Positions 63,630 through 64,000 of a stretch of DNA of 64,000 bases are shown here, piece by piece (position 1 is the first letter of the stretch; every line of letters begins with the position of its first letter). The notes under the pieces are model-generated. The model was not told the DNA's origin and did not search any database. It saw only the letters and a list, made by a program, of their open reading frames with translations. The stretch is from contig JADJRC010000025.1 in NCBI GenBank assembly GCA_016712415.1, positions 4,289-68,288 on the forward strand, written 5' to 3'. The stretch comes from Lewinellaceae bacterium (GTDB taxonomy: Bacteria; Bacteroidota; Bacteroidia; Chitinophagales; Saprospiraceae). A program made the position numbers and the translations under genes.

Positions 63630-64000
63630 AACAACTTCCTGGAGTAAGACGTCCGTTCGTAATAGCAACACCAAAAATGGCTGAAATACCCACACTTCCA
63701 CCGCCTGCTCTGGGGCAAGAGATGGCACCTTCTCCAGACAGCGGGGAAATCTCTACTTGCGGGGTTTCTTTGACGTGAGCAACTGTGCTAGTTTCGTGTT
63801 CCTAGTTTTTTTTCGGCTGCTCTTCTGTCAGTTATCAGTGATATTGCTTCAATGGAGCTGGAAAAAACTGAGAAAAAGGTACTTCTGCATCGTTTGTGGT
63901 CACATGGTGCCTCTGATCCTGATACAGCCACGTCAAATTTTCAAGAAGTATAGCGCTCCACCCCATCAGACCATACTGCTGATCCGAAAAGCAGTATTAC
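63630..64000. other. Terminal 370 bases without a recognisable gene
   Basis: I see no frame longer than about 35 codons with sense on either strand, no RNA gene and no repeat. The base use (CTTCTG, TGTGGTCACATGG, many CA/TG) looks different from the coding DNA before it. It directly follows the error-rich mdh gene. Confidence 0.4.

Overview
The window reads as a chromosomal segment of a Bacteroidota bacterium, most likely of the Saprospirales/Chitinophagales type. Several lines support this. There is a SusC/SusD pair. Many secreted proteins end in type IX secretion (T9SS) sorting domains. The primary sigma factor is the short form typical of the phylum. TAnnTTTG (-7) promoter boxes sit in front of many genes. 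There are also DUF4249, DUF4407 and STN/FecR families, and large HYR-repeat surface proteins. No rRNA, tRNA or CRISPR array was seen.

Layout. 1-1700: the end of an IS66 transposase, a 59-aa lysine-rich protein, and a frameshifted AraC-type regulator. 1900-19540: a polysaccharide utilisation locus (PUL) on the minus strand. In transcription order it holds SusC, SusD, a 1040-aa T9SS enzyme-like protein with LamG, a 1364-aa protein with five LamG domains, a GH130 mannoside enzyme, an MFS sugar transporter and a lipoprotein paralogous to the first enzyme-like protein. A divergent AraC regulator stands upstream. The probable logic is: SusCD and LamG proteins bind and import a glycan, the two uncharacterised (alpha/alpha)-barrel-like proteins process it outside the cytoplasm, MFS imports the product, and GH130 cleaves or phosphorolyses a mannoside in the cytoplasm.

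19500-38900: mostly housekeeping. This part holds a flavin monooxygenase, ccmB, accD, an SdiA-regulated-like lipoprotein, DUF4407, a HAD phosphatase, ychF, acpH, a LytTR membrane regulator, a broken S41 peptidase, rpoD, a GH13 amylase, an orphan MacB-like permease, pyrG, lipB, two unknown genes and a lipoprotein msrB. 38900-48900: three T9SS surface proteins in a row (propeller/PKD, beta-helix, HYR-dockerin-cohesin). 49100-51200: groES-groEL. 51600-56900: an unknown gene, a PfkB kinase, a DUF1905/YdeI protein, a secreted agmatine/peptidylarginine deiminase-like protein and a Crp/Fnr regulator. 57100-62530: an ECF sigma / FecR / STN-TonB receptor / DUF4249 signalling and uptake module. 62650-63590: malate dehydrogenase carrying many indels, followed by about 400 bases with no recognisable gene.

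Quality note. Single-base frameshifts occur in genes that should be intact (groEL, pyrG, mdh) and in several others, often in or next to short homopolymers. They cluster heavily after 62740. The sequence therefore probably carries uncorrected assembly errors, and apparent pseudogenes should be read with that in mind.
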